Below, one piece after another: positions 35,754-44,809 of a stretch of 64,000 nucleotides of DNA (its first letter is position 1; each line of letters starts with the position of its first letter). A program made the position numbers and the translations under genes. The notes under the pieces were generated by a model. It made no database searches. It had not been told where the DNA came from and saw nothing but the letters and a program-made list of their open reading frames with translations. The DNA is from Chitinophagaceae bacterium UBA1930 (GTDB lineage Bacteria > Bacteroidota > Bacteroidia > Chitinophagales > Chitinophagaceae): assembly GCA_002337145.1 (NCBI GenBank), contig DDFK01000001.1, forward strand, positions 62,001 through 126,000, written 5' to 3'.

Positions 35754-36977
35754 CTACTCCCTGTACAACTGGGCAAGCAGTCCATCAATGATATCATCGT
35801 AAGTAAGTATTTCAAGGTCCCTGTAGTCGGCAGTTATTTCCTTCCATTCCGTATTTTCAAAATTGTACCTGCGGCCGATGACAAGGATTTTTTTGGGTGC
35901 CTCAACCCTTAATTGATGGTTGTCAAAAAGCCATCTCCTATTGTTCGGGTCGTCAAAATATTTCTTGTACACCCGTACTTGCGAGATATAGGAATTCAGC
36001 TCCGCAGAAAAGCTTTCCCTGTTGCTTGTCCCTACGACAGTTTTGTTTTTAAGGCTCGGCAATTTGAACTCCAGTATATTGGAATAGCCGTTTGGCTGTG
36101 TGATAAAAAAGTCGGGCCTGATGGCATTGTTCAGGTCGCTTTGCCATTCACAGCTTACCTGCCCCGATATGGAAACGGCAAAAAAGGACATGGTCAATAT
36201 AAAACTGTTTTCAGGCAACGAAAGGTAATGGGTAATGTCTGTTTCCAGGATGCCTTCCCTTGAAATGAGCTCGATGAACCTATTGAGTTTCTGGAGTTTC
36301 GAGAACCTGTAATCATGTACTTTGGGAAAAATGTATTGGGGGTCCTTTTCCAGTTGCTGCGTGAAGATATCGTTATGGAACAGCACCTTGATATAGGCAT
36401 CGTCCACCTCCCTGATACCGATGGGATAGCAGTCAAGCCACCGGATATTCCTTGTTTTCAAAAAGCCGTTCTGTTCATCGAAATAAAAGGAATTTACGAC
36501 CCTCGTAAAGGCACCCTCCTCAAGGACAAGGTTGCCGGTGTTGATGCTGATGATACTGTCCTGTGCCCCGAAGTTCCAATTGAGTTCGGTCATTTTCTTG
36601 AATCCCCTGGTTGTCGGTGCAATATGGTTTTCCAGAAGGCGCGGCAGGGTTAAGTGCAGGCCTGCAGAAGACTCGAATTCGAAGCCAACGATTTCCTGGA
36701 AAAGGTTCGCTTTATTGCTCAGGTCATGGAAATCGACCTGGATGGCCCCCGATTCCAGTACCTCTGATGCATTGACCTGTCCGTAGTACTCAACGGCCAC
36801 ATGCTTCCTGTCGAAATAGATAACGATTTTTTCCGGGTTGACCAGGAACCCCGGCATGGTACGCAGCAGGTCGGGTTGCTTCTTTACAGCTTCCCTTAAG
36901 GGCTGCCAGTAGTTATCAAAGATGATCTTCGCAAACCCTTTGGCAGTATCTGTTATGTTATTTGACCGGTTGTCCAT
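35754..36977 (-). CDS. sduA: Shedu anti-phage nuclease
   Basis: A 407-residue protein. Its C-terminal 120 residues are the Shedu (DUF4263) domain: IRPDFFITQ (D289), YSNILEFKLPS (E303, K305), and a terminal KKILVIGRRYN strand. Shedu is a single-gene defence system whose SduA forms a multimer and nicks or cuts phage DNA. The N-terminal 280 residues are the variable sensing part and are not recognised. It is convergent with the RES/CoiA-like pair. An LRAT-like gene lies upstream, about 140 bases away, on the same strand. Confidence 0.92.
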   Translation of the reverse strand: MDNRSNNITDTAKGFAKIIFDNYWQPLREAVKKQPDLLRTMPGFLVNPEKIVIYFDRKHVAVEYYGQVNASEVLESGAIQVDFHDLSNKANLFQEIVGFEFESSAGLHLTLPRLLENHIAPTTRGFKKMTELNWNFGAQDSIISINTGNLVLEEGAFTRVVNSFYFDEQNGFLKTRNIRWLDCYPIGIREVDDAYIKVLFHNDIFTQQLEKDPQYIFPKVHDYRFSKLQKLNRFIELISREGILETDITHYLSLPENSFILTMSFFAVSISGQVSCEWQSDLNNAIRPDFFITQPNGYSNILEFKLPSLKNKTVVGTSNRESFSAELNSYISQVRVYKKYFDDPNNRRWLFDNHQLRVEAPKKILVIGRRYNFENTEWKEITADYRDLEILTYDDIIDGLLAQLYRE

Positions 36978-37115
36978 GAATAGTTTCCCTGCTTTTGCTC
37001 CCTTCGACTATGTTGATCGAAGCAACACGGTACTGGGCAGTAAGTAGTGTTTTTTTGATTGGTTAGTTAGTATGTCAGGATTGATGACTGGGTTCTAGTG
37101 AGGAATAGTCTGTAC

Positions 37116-37658
37116 TCAATAACGGCTTATCCCCTTGCCAAGTGTACCGATGCCGACTATGGCGAGGCCCGTGTTGACCGTTGATTTGTTGTTGGTCAGC
37201 ATTCCGATAAAAGCAGTGATGCCTCCCGCAACCATTGCCCGGTCGCTGAGCCTGTCGACTGTTTCGGAATAGTGCAGGTCCTGGGTAACGTTGTTCACGA
37301 AATGCTGGCAGTTGTTGATAAGCCAGTGGTAGGGCTGCTTTTCATGGTAATGCTCGATGGCGCGCTCTATGATGTCTGTCACGTTATAGAATACGGGCTT
37401 GTTATCATACCGGCACACCTCTCCCATGGAAAACTGCTGCATTGTCTCGATCATTGCATAACCGTTCTTGTAGTGGTTATGGATGACCCAAGTGGTTCCC
37501 CACCTGTCATTACCCAATATGATTCCGGGATGGCACACACCTGTTAAGGTATCGATCTTGTCGCGGTAGATAATTGCACCCGACTCCCCAGTCAGGTAGA
37601 TCCATGATGAAACATTCCCTTGTGTGACCCAAATGTTTTTTGTTGCCAACTGCCACAT
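37116..37658 (-). CDS. LRAT-like (permuted papain fold) membrane protein
   Basis: A 180-residue protein with VCHPGIILG (H43) and HWLINNCQHFVNNV (C117, H119). This order of histidine and cysteine is seen in LRAT/NlpC-type acyltransferases and hydrolases. The C-terminal 40 residues are hydrophobic and could insert in the membrane. Family members act on lipids or cell-wall peptides; substrate here is unknown. It is a single gene upstream of Shedu and downstream of the DUF4365-TPR gene, all on the minus strand, though spaced by about 80-140 bases. Confidence 0.65.
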   Translation of the reverse strand: MWQLATKNIWVTQGNVSSWIYLTGESGAIIYRDKIDTLTGVCHPGIILGNDRWGTTWVIHNHYKNGYAMIETMQQFSMGEVCRYDNKPVFYNVTDIIERAIEHYHEKQPYHWLINNCQHFVNNVTQDLHYSETVDRLSDRAMVAGGITAFIGMLTNNKSTVNTGLAIVGIGTLGKGISRY

Positions 37659-37736
37659 ATAAAATATATTTCCTACTAATTTACGTTTTTTCTTTAACAG
37701 CCAGCCTTACAATTTGATAACATGAAAGCAACTTAT

Positions 37737-39536
37737 TCATTCTGGGAAGCTGAATTCGTAGAATTTTTCGATTGACCAGTAAAGATCTTCCTCCATGGAC
37801 ACTAGGCTTTCTGCCGGTATATCTTCCAACATATACTGCTCGAGACCGCAAGCTTTGGCCGCATTGAAAATATTGTCTAAGTGGGCAGTGAATGATTGTA
37901 GGAATGTTTCATAGCCAGTGCCTCCATTGACCAGTTCATGGTATTTGTTTCTTAAGCCATTGAAATCATTGGCCTCAATAATCTCTCGGATTCTTTCAGC
38001 AGTGTTGGCAGCCTCTTGCAGGTGCCCGGCAAGATGGAGCAGTTCATATTTTGTTGATAAGGCTGATACAAGGTTTTCGTTATGGTAGAGTGCTTCATAA
38101 CCACCTGAAAGCTTGTCAATATAAGCTGCAGCCGAAAGCAGGCTTTCTTTATCGGTTTCACTTACCGGTCTGTCAACTGTGCGGGTATGTTTATCCCAGT
38201 TACTGAAAATATGGTTCAGGAATGTCCTCGTATAGATCCAGTGCATCTTGTCCATACCGAGGTTGGTCATTCCCAAAAAATTCTCTTGGTGGAAGGCATA
38301 GTCAAATACAGTCTTTAACCGTTTACTGTATTCAGCCTCTATCGCAGTCCATGCTTTGTACAGTTTTGTCTGTCCGTAATCTTTTACCCTTCCTATTATG
38401 TAAACTACATTTTTGGAATAATCATTGACAAGTATCTTGGATTCCGCATGGAGCAATTGGGCATAGGCCATAACATGGGAGCTCTTGTTGTTCTGGTCTT
38501 CACGAAGTACCTGTTCAGTTGTTTTATAAAAGGCATTGATACGGTCACGGTCCTTCCCTATGCTATCCAAAAAGGTCTTGTTGGCCTTCTCCAATTCAAG
38601 GAATGATCCGAGGTTATCGAACTCCATCACTTTGGAAATGGCTGACTTGAAACTTTGCTCATCCATCATGCCCAATAAATATTTTGCATGGGTCAGTGTG
38701 TATGTCAGCATGGACTGGATATCGGGACTAAAGCTGGTTATCTCCTGTTGGGCCAGCTTCAGTAATTCCATTGCCTTGAATAGGTTCGATCGTTGGTAAT
38801 AAGCGACTCCGCAAACTAGGTTGAAAATGGCAGGTGCGGAAGTACGTGGATGTGTACGCTGTTCTATTTCTACTATACGTAAAAATGCTGCATGGTTCAA
38901 GAGATCGAAACCGAACTGTTCAATAAAAGCCATATTCTGTTCCACACTGTAAACGTCATTGTCCCCATCAATAACAATACCCTTTTGCTGCTTTATTGCA
39001 GTGTCCTGAACCTTTAGGTGGGGCATCAATTTCCGTAGCAATGTTCCGTTATCGAATGTCTGGCGATAGATATCCTGCATTAGTTCGGGAGTAAAAGGCT
39101 TGGAAAACCTGACCTTGAACTGCTTAGGTTGTTTTGACTCGCCGTATTTGCTCATCAGGTTATTGTAAACATGGTTGACGTATTCTAAATAGAATTTGCC
39201 ACTGCTATGTTCATACAAAATATAGTAAGAAGGCATGCCGTAATTCACCAAGTAATGGACATTGCTTACTTCCACAGGGTAGGAAATGGACCCGTCACGA
39301 TTGGTGGCAATGGAACTGGTGGATTTAAGTTGAATGATAAAACGGAAATTGGTGTACCGTCCTTCATGCTTAAGCTCGACAACAAGATCGACTCCCTTGT
39401 CCCTTTTCAGTTCCTCCCTTATTTCAAATAAAGCGGGGTCGAATAACAGGGACAGCTTATTCTTCGATATGGTTTCCAGGTCTTCCTGTGTACTTGAAAC
39501 AGGTAAAGGCATTCCATCTAAAAAAGGGTTTCTCAT
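37737..39536 (-). CDS. DUF4365 nuclease-like domain with TPR-like C-terminus
   Basis: A 599-residue protein. Residues about 15-150 are a DUF4365 domain: KRDKGVDLVVELKHEG (D50) and RFIIQLKSTSS (Q69, K71), a PD-(D/E)xK variant in which glutamine stands for glutamate. The long remainder is helical and repetitive (for example LSPDIQSMLTYTLTHAKYL), consistent with TPR or HEAT-like repeats for partner binding. It is the last gene of a three-gene minus-strand unit. DUF4365 occurs in several predicted defence proteins; this helical fusion partner is not one I know. Confidence 0.75.
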   Translation of the reverse strand: MRNPFLDGMPLPVSSTQEDLETISKNKLSLLFDPALFEIREELKRDKGVDLVVELKHEGRYTNFRFIIQLKSTSSIATNRDGSISYPVEVSNVHYLVNYGMPSYYILYEHSSGKFYLEYVNHVYNNLMSKYGESKQPKQFKVRFSKPFTPELMQDIYRQTFDNGTLLRKLMPHLKVQDTAIKQQKGIVIDGDNDVYSVEQNMAFIEQFGFDLLNHAAFLRIVEIEQRTHPRTSAPAIFNLVCGVAYYQRSNLFKAMELLKLAQQEITSFSPDIQSMLTYTLTHAKYLLGMMDEQSFKSAISKVMEFDNLGSFLELEKANKTFLDSIGKDRDRINAFYKTTEQVLREDQNNKSSHVMAYAQLLHAESKILVNDYSKNVVYIIGRVKDYGQTKLYKAWTAIEAEYSKRLKTVFDYAFHQENFLGMTNLGMDKMHWIYTRTFLNHIFSNWDKHTRTVDRPVSETDKESLLSAAAYIDKLSGGYEALYHNENLVSALSTKYELLHLAGHLQEAANTAERIREIIEANDFNGLRNKYHELVNGGTGYETFLQSFTAHLDNIFNAAKACGLEQYMLEDIPAESLVSMEEDLYWSIEKFYEFSFPE

Positions 39537-39574
39537 CTCGTTTATATCAATTAACTGTAATAATTAAATATCGA

Positions 39575-40018
39575 CTACCGTTTGCATCTACCCTCTATGC
39601 TCTCTGCACCGAACCAATGAAGTTTTCCTGCTAGTATAGCACATTTGACAAAGGCTGCCGCATTGTCCGGAGCAAGGATGTCCGCACAACCCTTATCGAA
39701 AACGTTCATAGAAAGCCGCATGCAGCAATAGGGCTGTTCACCAGGAGAAGATGGGCCTTTTGTCAGATCTACATTGGTATCGCCTCTTTGGTTAGAGATG
39801 CTCAGGCCAAGAAGCCTTGCAAAACGGTTGATATTTACAAATGAACGGATACTGAACTCGATGCCCTTCCTATCGTCCCTGTCACGGTTGATGACCTGTT
39901 CATTGGCCCTGAAATCATGTTGGTTGAAAAAATTCCTAACGATGGCAAATTCACTTTCCTGGTATGAATAGGCAGACAGTCTTAGGATGTCCTCAGAAAG
40001 TTTTGTGATAATGGTCAT
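39575..40018 (-). CDS. Uncharacterised small protein of the DUF4365 operon
   Basis: A 147-residue soluble protein. The tail DILAPDNAAAFVKCAILAGK and the start SEDILRLSAYSYQESEFAIV are not a family I recognise. Its ATG overlaps the stop of the membrane-protein gene upstream by 4 bases, and it ends 38 bases before the DUF4365 gene. Tight coupling suggests the three products act together. Confidence 0.65.
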   Translation of the reverse strand: MTIITKLSEDILRLSAYSYQESEFAIVRNFFNQHDFRANEQVINRDRDDRKGIEFSIRSFVNINRFARLLGLSISNQRGDTNVDLTKGPSSPGEQPYCCMRLSMNVFDKGCADILAPDNAAAFVKCAILAGKLHWFGAESIEGRCKR

Positions 40019-40617
40019 TGTTTAATGTTTTGGGATATTACGGTAAAGATTCTTTCGCCAAAAGATAGTGTTGCAAGTATACAGGCAAGTATAAATAGCA
40101 CGGTACATACCAGGCGGGTTGCTTTCTTGGACCTGTCAATGTCATCCCATTGGTACTGTAGCATCCTGTTCAGGCAACCCGGATAAAGAGGTGCTACTTT
40201 TGCCCGGAGTTGTTCAGCCAATTCCTTTTGTAGTGCTGGGTTTTCTTCTTGTTCAAGTTGCATTTTCAGTGTCACTATTGCATCCCTTTGATCCTTCTCT
40301 GTATCGTTTAAATAAGCGACCACATTATTGACCCATTTGTCCGGATTGTAATCCAAATAGGCAGGTTGTTCCTTTGCAATGAAGTCTTTTGCCCCATCAT
40401 GCTGTTTGATTTGCTGGGGAGCAAAAATGCTGTACAGGACATAGAGAACCAGCATGAGTATCCCACCATAATAGACATTGAAGACCAGTTGTCCAAGATG
40501 CAGCTTGTACTTTAGGTCATGGGATATTTCGATGATTATTGGTAACACTATTACAACCAAATAGGATACCTGCACTATTTTATTTGTTAGGGCGTTTTTA
40601 AGGGTGCTCCAGCGCAT
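40015..40617 (-). CDS. Membrane protein, first gene of the DUF4365 operon
   Basis: A 200-residue protein from the ATG at 40617. It has two N-terminal transmembrane helices (about 17-29 and 45-65), a charged cytoplasmic segment with EKDQRDAIVTLKMQLEQEEN likely forming a coiled coil, and a C-terminal helix (about 168-188). No family is recognised. Its stop overlaps the next start by 4 bases. Membrane anchor plus nuclease-like partner is the typical layout of a membrane-triggered defence system, but that is inference. Confidence 0.65.
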   Translation of the reverse strand: MRWSTLKNALTNKIVQVSYLVVIVLPIIIEISHDLKYKLHLGQLVFNVYYGGILMLVLYVLYSIFAPQQIKQHDGAKDFIAKEQPAYLDYNPDKWVNNVVAYLNDTEKDQRDAIVTLKMQLEQEENPALQKELAEQLRAKVAPLYPGCLNRMLQYQWDDIDRSKKATRLVCTVLFILACILATLSFGERIFTVISQNIKQ

Positions 40618-40849
40618 GCAGTACAGTTTGGGTACGGATACAAGATATATAATTATTCCAGTTTTCAAAACAGTTGCATAGTAGTTTGTGATTATGCAAC
40701 TGAACAAGAAAGAAAAGGAGGATTTTCGTTTTGTATTATCTTGCTGATATGGTATAGCAATATTCTAACAAAAGAAATTGATACTACTTTATTTCATAAG
40801 CAATGCTGGCATGCGTACTATTTAGACCGCTAACAAAAAAGGGAAATAA

Positions 40850-41875
40850 ATGAGCACAAAAAGTAAGGGTGATGTTCTTGAAATGCTTACGCTTTTAATC
40901 GAGCGTTCCATATCCGATCAGCCTGGGACAACGTTTAAGCGCAATTGTAAAATGGAAGACCAGCATGGGATCTTACGTGAACTGGATCTGTTCATTACCA
41001 CCCTGGTCAATGGTAAACAGGTACAGTACGCATTCGAATGCAAGAACCATAAAAAAGGGATTTCACTTAAGGACATTACCGATTTCTATTCGAAGATTGA
41101 AGGGAGGGCCATTATTGGATACTTTGTTACAACTGGTTCCTATCAAGCTGGTGCCATTAAAAAAGCTGCTGCTACAGGTATACAGCTGCTGACCCTTGCA
41201 AAAAGGAGCCCAACCAAAGATGACATAAAAGGGATCTTTGTTTTCCGTAAGCAATACGAAATTGTGGATGTCAAATTTTTTGGGCAATCTTCTGTGCTTG
41301 ATGAACCAGCGGTGCAGAAAATCTTTGAACAATGTGAAGGTTGTAAAAGGGGTATGGGGCGCATACTGGACGAAATGGTCATTCCCTACTTAAGTGAACG
41401 TGTTGATAAGGCTATAGACCAGATAGCCCCCGAATTTTCAGATATCCGTACTCTGGCCGGCACTTTTGGCAAAGAAAAAGCATCGTCTTATCAAATAATT
41501 GCGGTGCATGACAAGGGAACCGTTATTACGCACCGGAAAGAGTTTCCCATCCAGTTCACCCATACACTTGTAACCATAAAAGCCTGGCATGAAAAAATAA
41601 TGAGTGAGAAAATCGATACGGAACATTTCATCTACAACACCTATGACAATAAAGGTTCAGGAACACTGTTTTCCAAATCGGAATTCCTGATAGAGGATAA
41701 AAAAATGGTGCTGTGCATCTCACGGACGGATACTACTGATCGAAGAATGATATTCGGTCAGGATGCGGAAATACTGGAAGCTGTCCCTCAAAAAACCTTC
41801 GCCATAGGTAAAATCGACGACTATGGGCTGAGAGAAATTTTCGAAAATGACATGCCAGAAAATTATGAATGCTAA
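40850..41875 (+). CDS. Mrr-like restriction endonuclease
   Basis: A 341-residue protein. Its N-terminal 120 residues are a restriction-endonuclease-like domain: ILRELDLFITTL (E44, D46) and YAFECKNHKKG (E63, K65). The following GRAIIGYFVTTGSY resembles the core after the catalytic strand in Mrr/type IV enzymes. The C-terminal part is beta-rich and may recognise the target. It is divergent from the DUF4365 operon and lies 88 bases before the DUF2971 gene, so it may be the first gene of the long plus-strand run. Confidence 0.8.
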   Translation: MSTKSKGDVLEMLTLLIERSISDQPGTTFKRNCKMEDQHGILRELDLFITTLVNGKQVQYAFECKNHKKGISLKDITDFYSKIEGRAIIGYFVTTGSYQAGAIKKAAATGIQLLTLAKRSPTKDDIKGIFVFRKQYEIVDVKFFGQSSVLDEPAVQKIFEQCEGCKRGMGRILDEMVIPYLSERVDKAIDQIAPEFSDIRTLAGTFGKEKASSYQIIAVHDKGTVITHRKEFPIQFTHTLVTIKAWHEKIMSEKIDTEHFIYNTYDNKGSGTLFSKSEFLIEDKKMVLCISRTDTTDRRMIFGQDAEILEAVPQKTFAIGKIDDYGLREIFENDMPENYEC

Positions 41876-41963
41876 TCGATGGACATACTAATAGGATGGT
41901 CTCTTGTGGCAACCTATCCAATTCAAGAAATATACAACCAAAACCTAAACTGAAATCTGGACA

Positions 41964-42713
41964 ATGCACAAAAACGATAAAAGAATGGTACCTGTGGACG
42001 ACAATACTGTTATTTGGCGGTACATGACATTTACTTCCTTCTATCAATTCCTGCTCACGAAATCATTGTTCTTTGCACGTCTGGACAGGTACACTGATAA
42101 TCTTGAAGGGACCTTACCGGATGCAACCAAAGAGGAGCTTTACAGGTACAGGCTAGGTCTTCCATATACCTCGGAAACAGAAGCTACGGAATGGTTAGAA
42201 ACACAACTTGAAAACATTGCAGATTACAAAGCATACACACTATCCAACTCGTGGACAATGAACAAAGAGGAAAGCTATGCCATGTGGAAGATTTACCTAT
42301 CCGGTCAAAAGGAAGGCCTTGCAATAAAAACAACGGTCGGGACTTTGAAGGAGTGCTTGGATGCACAGGCCGATTTTGAAGTTTACTCTGGGAAGGTGTT
42401 GTACGAACCTTTCAGCCACGGCGATGTGGACGTATTCAAGGTTGCTTGCAATAAAAGGCCCGCTTATGGTTATGAGCAGGAATACAGGGCAATAATATTC
42501 CACCAGTTCAATGTTGGAGAAAAAAATGCGAGGCGACCAAAATTTGATATCGGAACGGATGTCAACATAGACCCGATTAAGATGATTGAAAACATTTATA
42601 TTTCACCTTTCTGTTCCAGTTTCTTTGATGCAGTGTTAAGGTCCGCTTTGAATAACCTGCTTCCAGGTTTTGAACAGTCCAAAATAAAAAGGTCAGGCAT
42701 TGAAGATTCCTGA
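41964..42713 (+). CDS. DUF2971 protein
   Basis: A 249-residue protein of the DUF2971 family. It has VIWRYMTFTSFYQFLLTKSL, FARLDRYTDNLEG, CNKRPAYGYEQEYRAIIFHQ and a conserved WTMNKEESYAMWKIY. This family is of unknown function and often found in mobile and defence contexts. It is the first of a tight series (12 bases to the next gene) of plus-strand genes running to 51,896, and probably shares their regulation. No signal or membrane segments. Confidence 0.85.
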   Translation: MHKNDKRMVPVDDNTVIWRYMTFTSFYQFLLTKSLFFARLDRYTDNLEGTLPDATKEELYRYRLGLPYTSETEATEWLETQLENIADYKAYTLSNSWTMNKEESYAMWKIYLSGQKEGLAIKTTVGTLKECLDAQADFEVYSGKVLYEPFSHGDVDVFKVACNKRPAYGYEQEYRAIIFHQFNVGEKNARRPKFDIGTDVNIDPIKMIENIYISPFCSSFFDAVLRSALNNLLPGFEQSKIKRSGIEDS

Positions 42714-42725
42714 TTTCATGAAAAC

Positions 42726-44807
42726 ATGGTTCAACAACTATACTGTATCAATTCCGACGCCGTCAACCGCTATGGTTTCCGCCTGCTGGTTACAGGAATG
42801 GAAAAGTCCTTGAAAGAAATGTACAATAAAGGTATGCCGTTATTGATAGGCCATGATTTCCATAGGCCAATCGGCTGGTCAGTGCCTTTTGGTATTTTTA
42901 TCGAACCGGGTCTCGGCCGGATGCTTGCAAAGAAAATGCTGGTAACAGATAAACAGGAGCGGGTCGTGATCAACCAGGCAGTGGGCAACTATCTTGCAAA
43001 GCGTTACAACGAAGATTTTGCACCGCATGAAACTGCATTCTTTGAACTGCTGGGGGACCACCTCTCCCCTTCGCATCAAAAGATGGAATGCGGTTGCATT
43101 GCAGTGGTGCAGGAAAACATTGCAAGGAACATATTTGCAGGCCTTTTTTGCAACGTGGAAAAAGCTGGCCTTGTACCACTGGACTGTATACTGGATGATT
43201 TTAGGTACCTCGGCCAAGGGGCCTTCCAGCACAAGGCATCTGCCTTATGTATTTTTGCACACGCCTATCTTAGGCGGTCACAGTCAAGGTTCAATAATTT
43301 CTATTTCCAGTTCATTGATGAACTGCTGCTGCTTCGTGGCAATAGCGATGTGACGGTGAAGGTCAGGCTCGATGCTGATATGGTAGGTTATGCACCGACA
43401 TTCCGTCAAGTAGGTGAACTCGACTATCATTGGGGCCCCAAGTACACCGATGATATGGAACAGATGAAAGTGGGGCTTTGCAGGCATGAGTGCAATGATG
43501 AAGAGAGACAGTACCATGGGATTTCCGCCACCGAGTTCCTTTGGAAAAAGGAAGAGGCTGAAGTTACATTCGAAATGGAAGAGCTCCGGGACACGCCCTC
43601 GCCGGCATCCGAAGAAATATTCCATTGCAGGTATGCACATTCCATTTATGACCTCAATCAAAAAAGGTTCATTCATTTTGATGGTGCGATGCGTTCATAC
43701 AGTTTCGAATCCATGACAGAAAGGGTCAGCAAGAATTTCCTGGAATATGGAAGGAAGGCACTGTACAAGAAGTTGTTTCGCATTGATGGTAAGCTGGCAC
43801 TGGACAAATGGAAATCATTGCTTACACATTTCTATCAGGGGAACCCGCTGATTTATGAATACTTCGGATTGGCTGCCGAAAGGAACCTGTTGAAACCACA
43901 GGCAGTGTCCTTAAGTGCCATACAGAAACTATTGCCTTATACCATATCCAAGCAGGAGGGGCTGAGGGTTTTCCTATCCTACCATGGCATGCCCGAAGAA
44001 CTCCGCGAAGGCAGGTACATCGATATCCTGGATGTGATGGCTGCAGGTGATACAAGTACCTACTGTCTGGAATATACAATCCATGAAGTAAAGGTCGCCT
44101 TGCAAAGGGTCGGTGCCGAACTTGAAATCCCTGATGGCATTGATTTAATAAGGCTGGATGATGAATACTGGAATATACCTTCATTGATGCACAATGGAAA
44201 CGATGTGCCAGCCATGTTGCAAAAAACTGTGGAAGCCTACCTGCTCCTCTTCCGTGCAATGGACAAAAGGAAATTTGGCAAAAGGATAGCATTGACATTA
44301 TCATTTGTTCTCAATAACAGGATTGTCCGTATTTCCTCTTATGGCCATTTACAGAACCAGGTTGAATGGCTGGAACAGGGTTTCCCTTTGCTGCATTCTG
44401 AACAGGGCATCACAGAATGGGTTGGAAGGCAGAGGCAGTACCTTGACCGTTACACGCCCAATACGGAAAACTACCTCTTGGACTCACTCCTGCAGATGGA
44501 TGGTGTATTGTTCATCAAACGCGTTCCAGTACTGTTTCCCTATACTTTCTCAGTTGGGGAAAAAGGTTTGAAGTTTACAATTAGTTTTCCTGAGAAAGAA
44601 AATGACCCTGACAATATCCTTGATCTTGTATCGGAAAATAAGTTGCGGGTTATCGTTGCCATAGCGGTTGAAAGCATGATTTGGGAGGACACCAAAGAAA
44701 ACTATTTGACATCCAGCAGGTCAAATTGGATGGATGAGAACCCCTCGCCCGTCCTAATTGACCGTTGTTCACCACTTGCCCTATATTGGGCAAGTCCAAA
44801 CCTCTGA
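42726..44807 (+). CDS. Large protein with prohead-protease-like N-terminus
   Basis: A 693-residue protein of unknown family. The first 100 residues, with SDAVNRYGFRLLVTG, LLIGHDFHRPIGWSVPFG and EPGLGRMLAKKMLV, recall the HK97-type prohead protease fold (motifs SxxxxDRxGD-like and HDxxxPIG). That is a guess from recognition, not proof. The rest is alpha/beta with no motif I can name, and the C-terminal third has regular aromatic residues. It lies 12 bases after the DUF2971 gene and 2 bases before the PIN-like gene. If the protease reading holds, it may process a partner upon phage infection. Catalytic residues cannot be assigned with confidence. Confidence 0.6.
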   Translation: MVQQLYCINSDAVNRYGFRLLVTGMEKSLKEMYNKGMPLLIGHDFHRPIGWSVPFGIFIEPGLGRMLAKKMLVTDKQERVVINQAVGNYLAKRYNEDFAPHETAFFELLGDHLSPSHQKMECGCIAVVQENIARNIFAGLFCNVEKAGLVPLDCILDDFRYLGQGAFQHKASALCIFAHAYLRRSQSRFNNFYFQFIDELLLLRGNSDVTVKVRLDADMVGYAPTFRQVGELDYHWGPKYTDDMEQMKVGLCRHECNDEERQYHGISATEFLWKKEEAEVTFEMEELRDTPSPASEEIFHCRYAHSIYDLNQKRFIHFDGAMRSYSFESMTERVSKNFLEYGRKALYKKLFRIDGKLALDKWKSLLTHFYQGNPLIYEYFGLAAERNLLKPQAVSLSAIQKLLPYTISKQEGLRVFLSYHGMPEELREGRYIDILDVMAAGDTSTYCLEYTIHEVKVALQRVGAELEIPDGIDLIRLDDEYWNIPSLMHNGNDVPAMLQKTVEAYLLLFRAMDKRKFGKRIALTLSFVLNNRIVRISSYGHLQNQVEWLEQGFPLLHSEQGITEWVGRQRQYLDRYTPNTENYLLDSLLQMDGVLFIKRVPVLFPYTFSVGEKGLKFTISFPEKENDPDNILDLVSENKLRVIVAIAVESMIWEDTKENYLTSSRSNWMDENPSPVLIDRCSPLALYWASPNL

Positions 44808-44809
44808 AA

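Noticed and set aside
43822..44304. Minus-strand 160-codon frame
   Set aside because: Opposite the 693-residue gene; H/P/R-rich and without family features.
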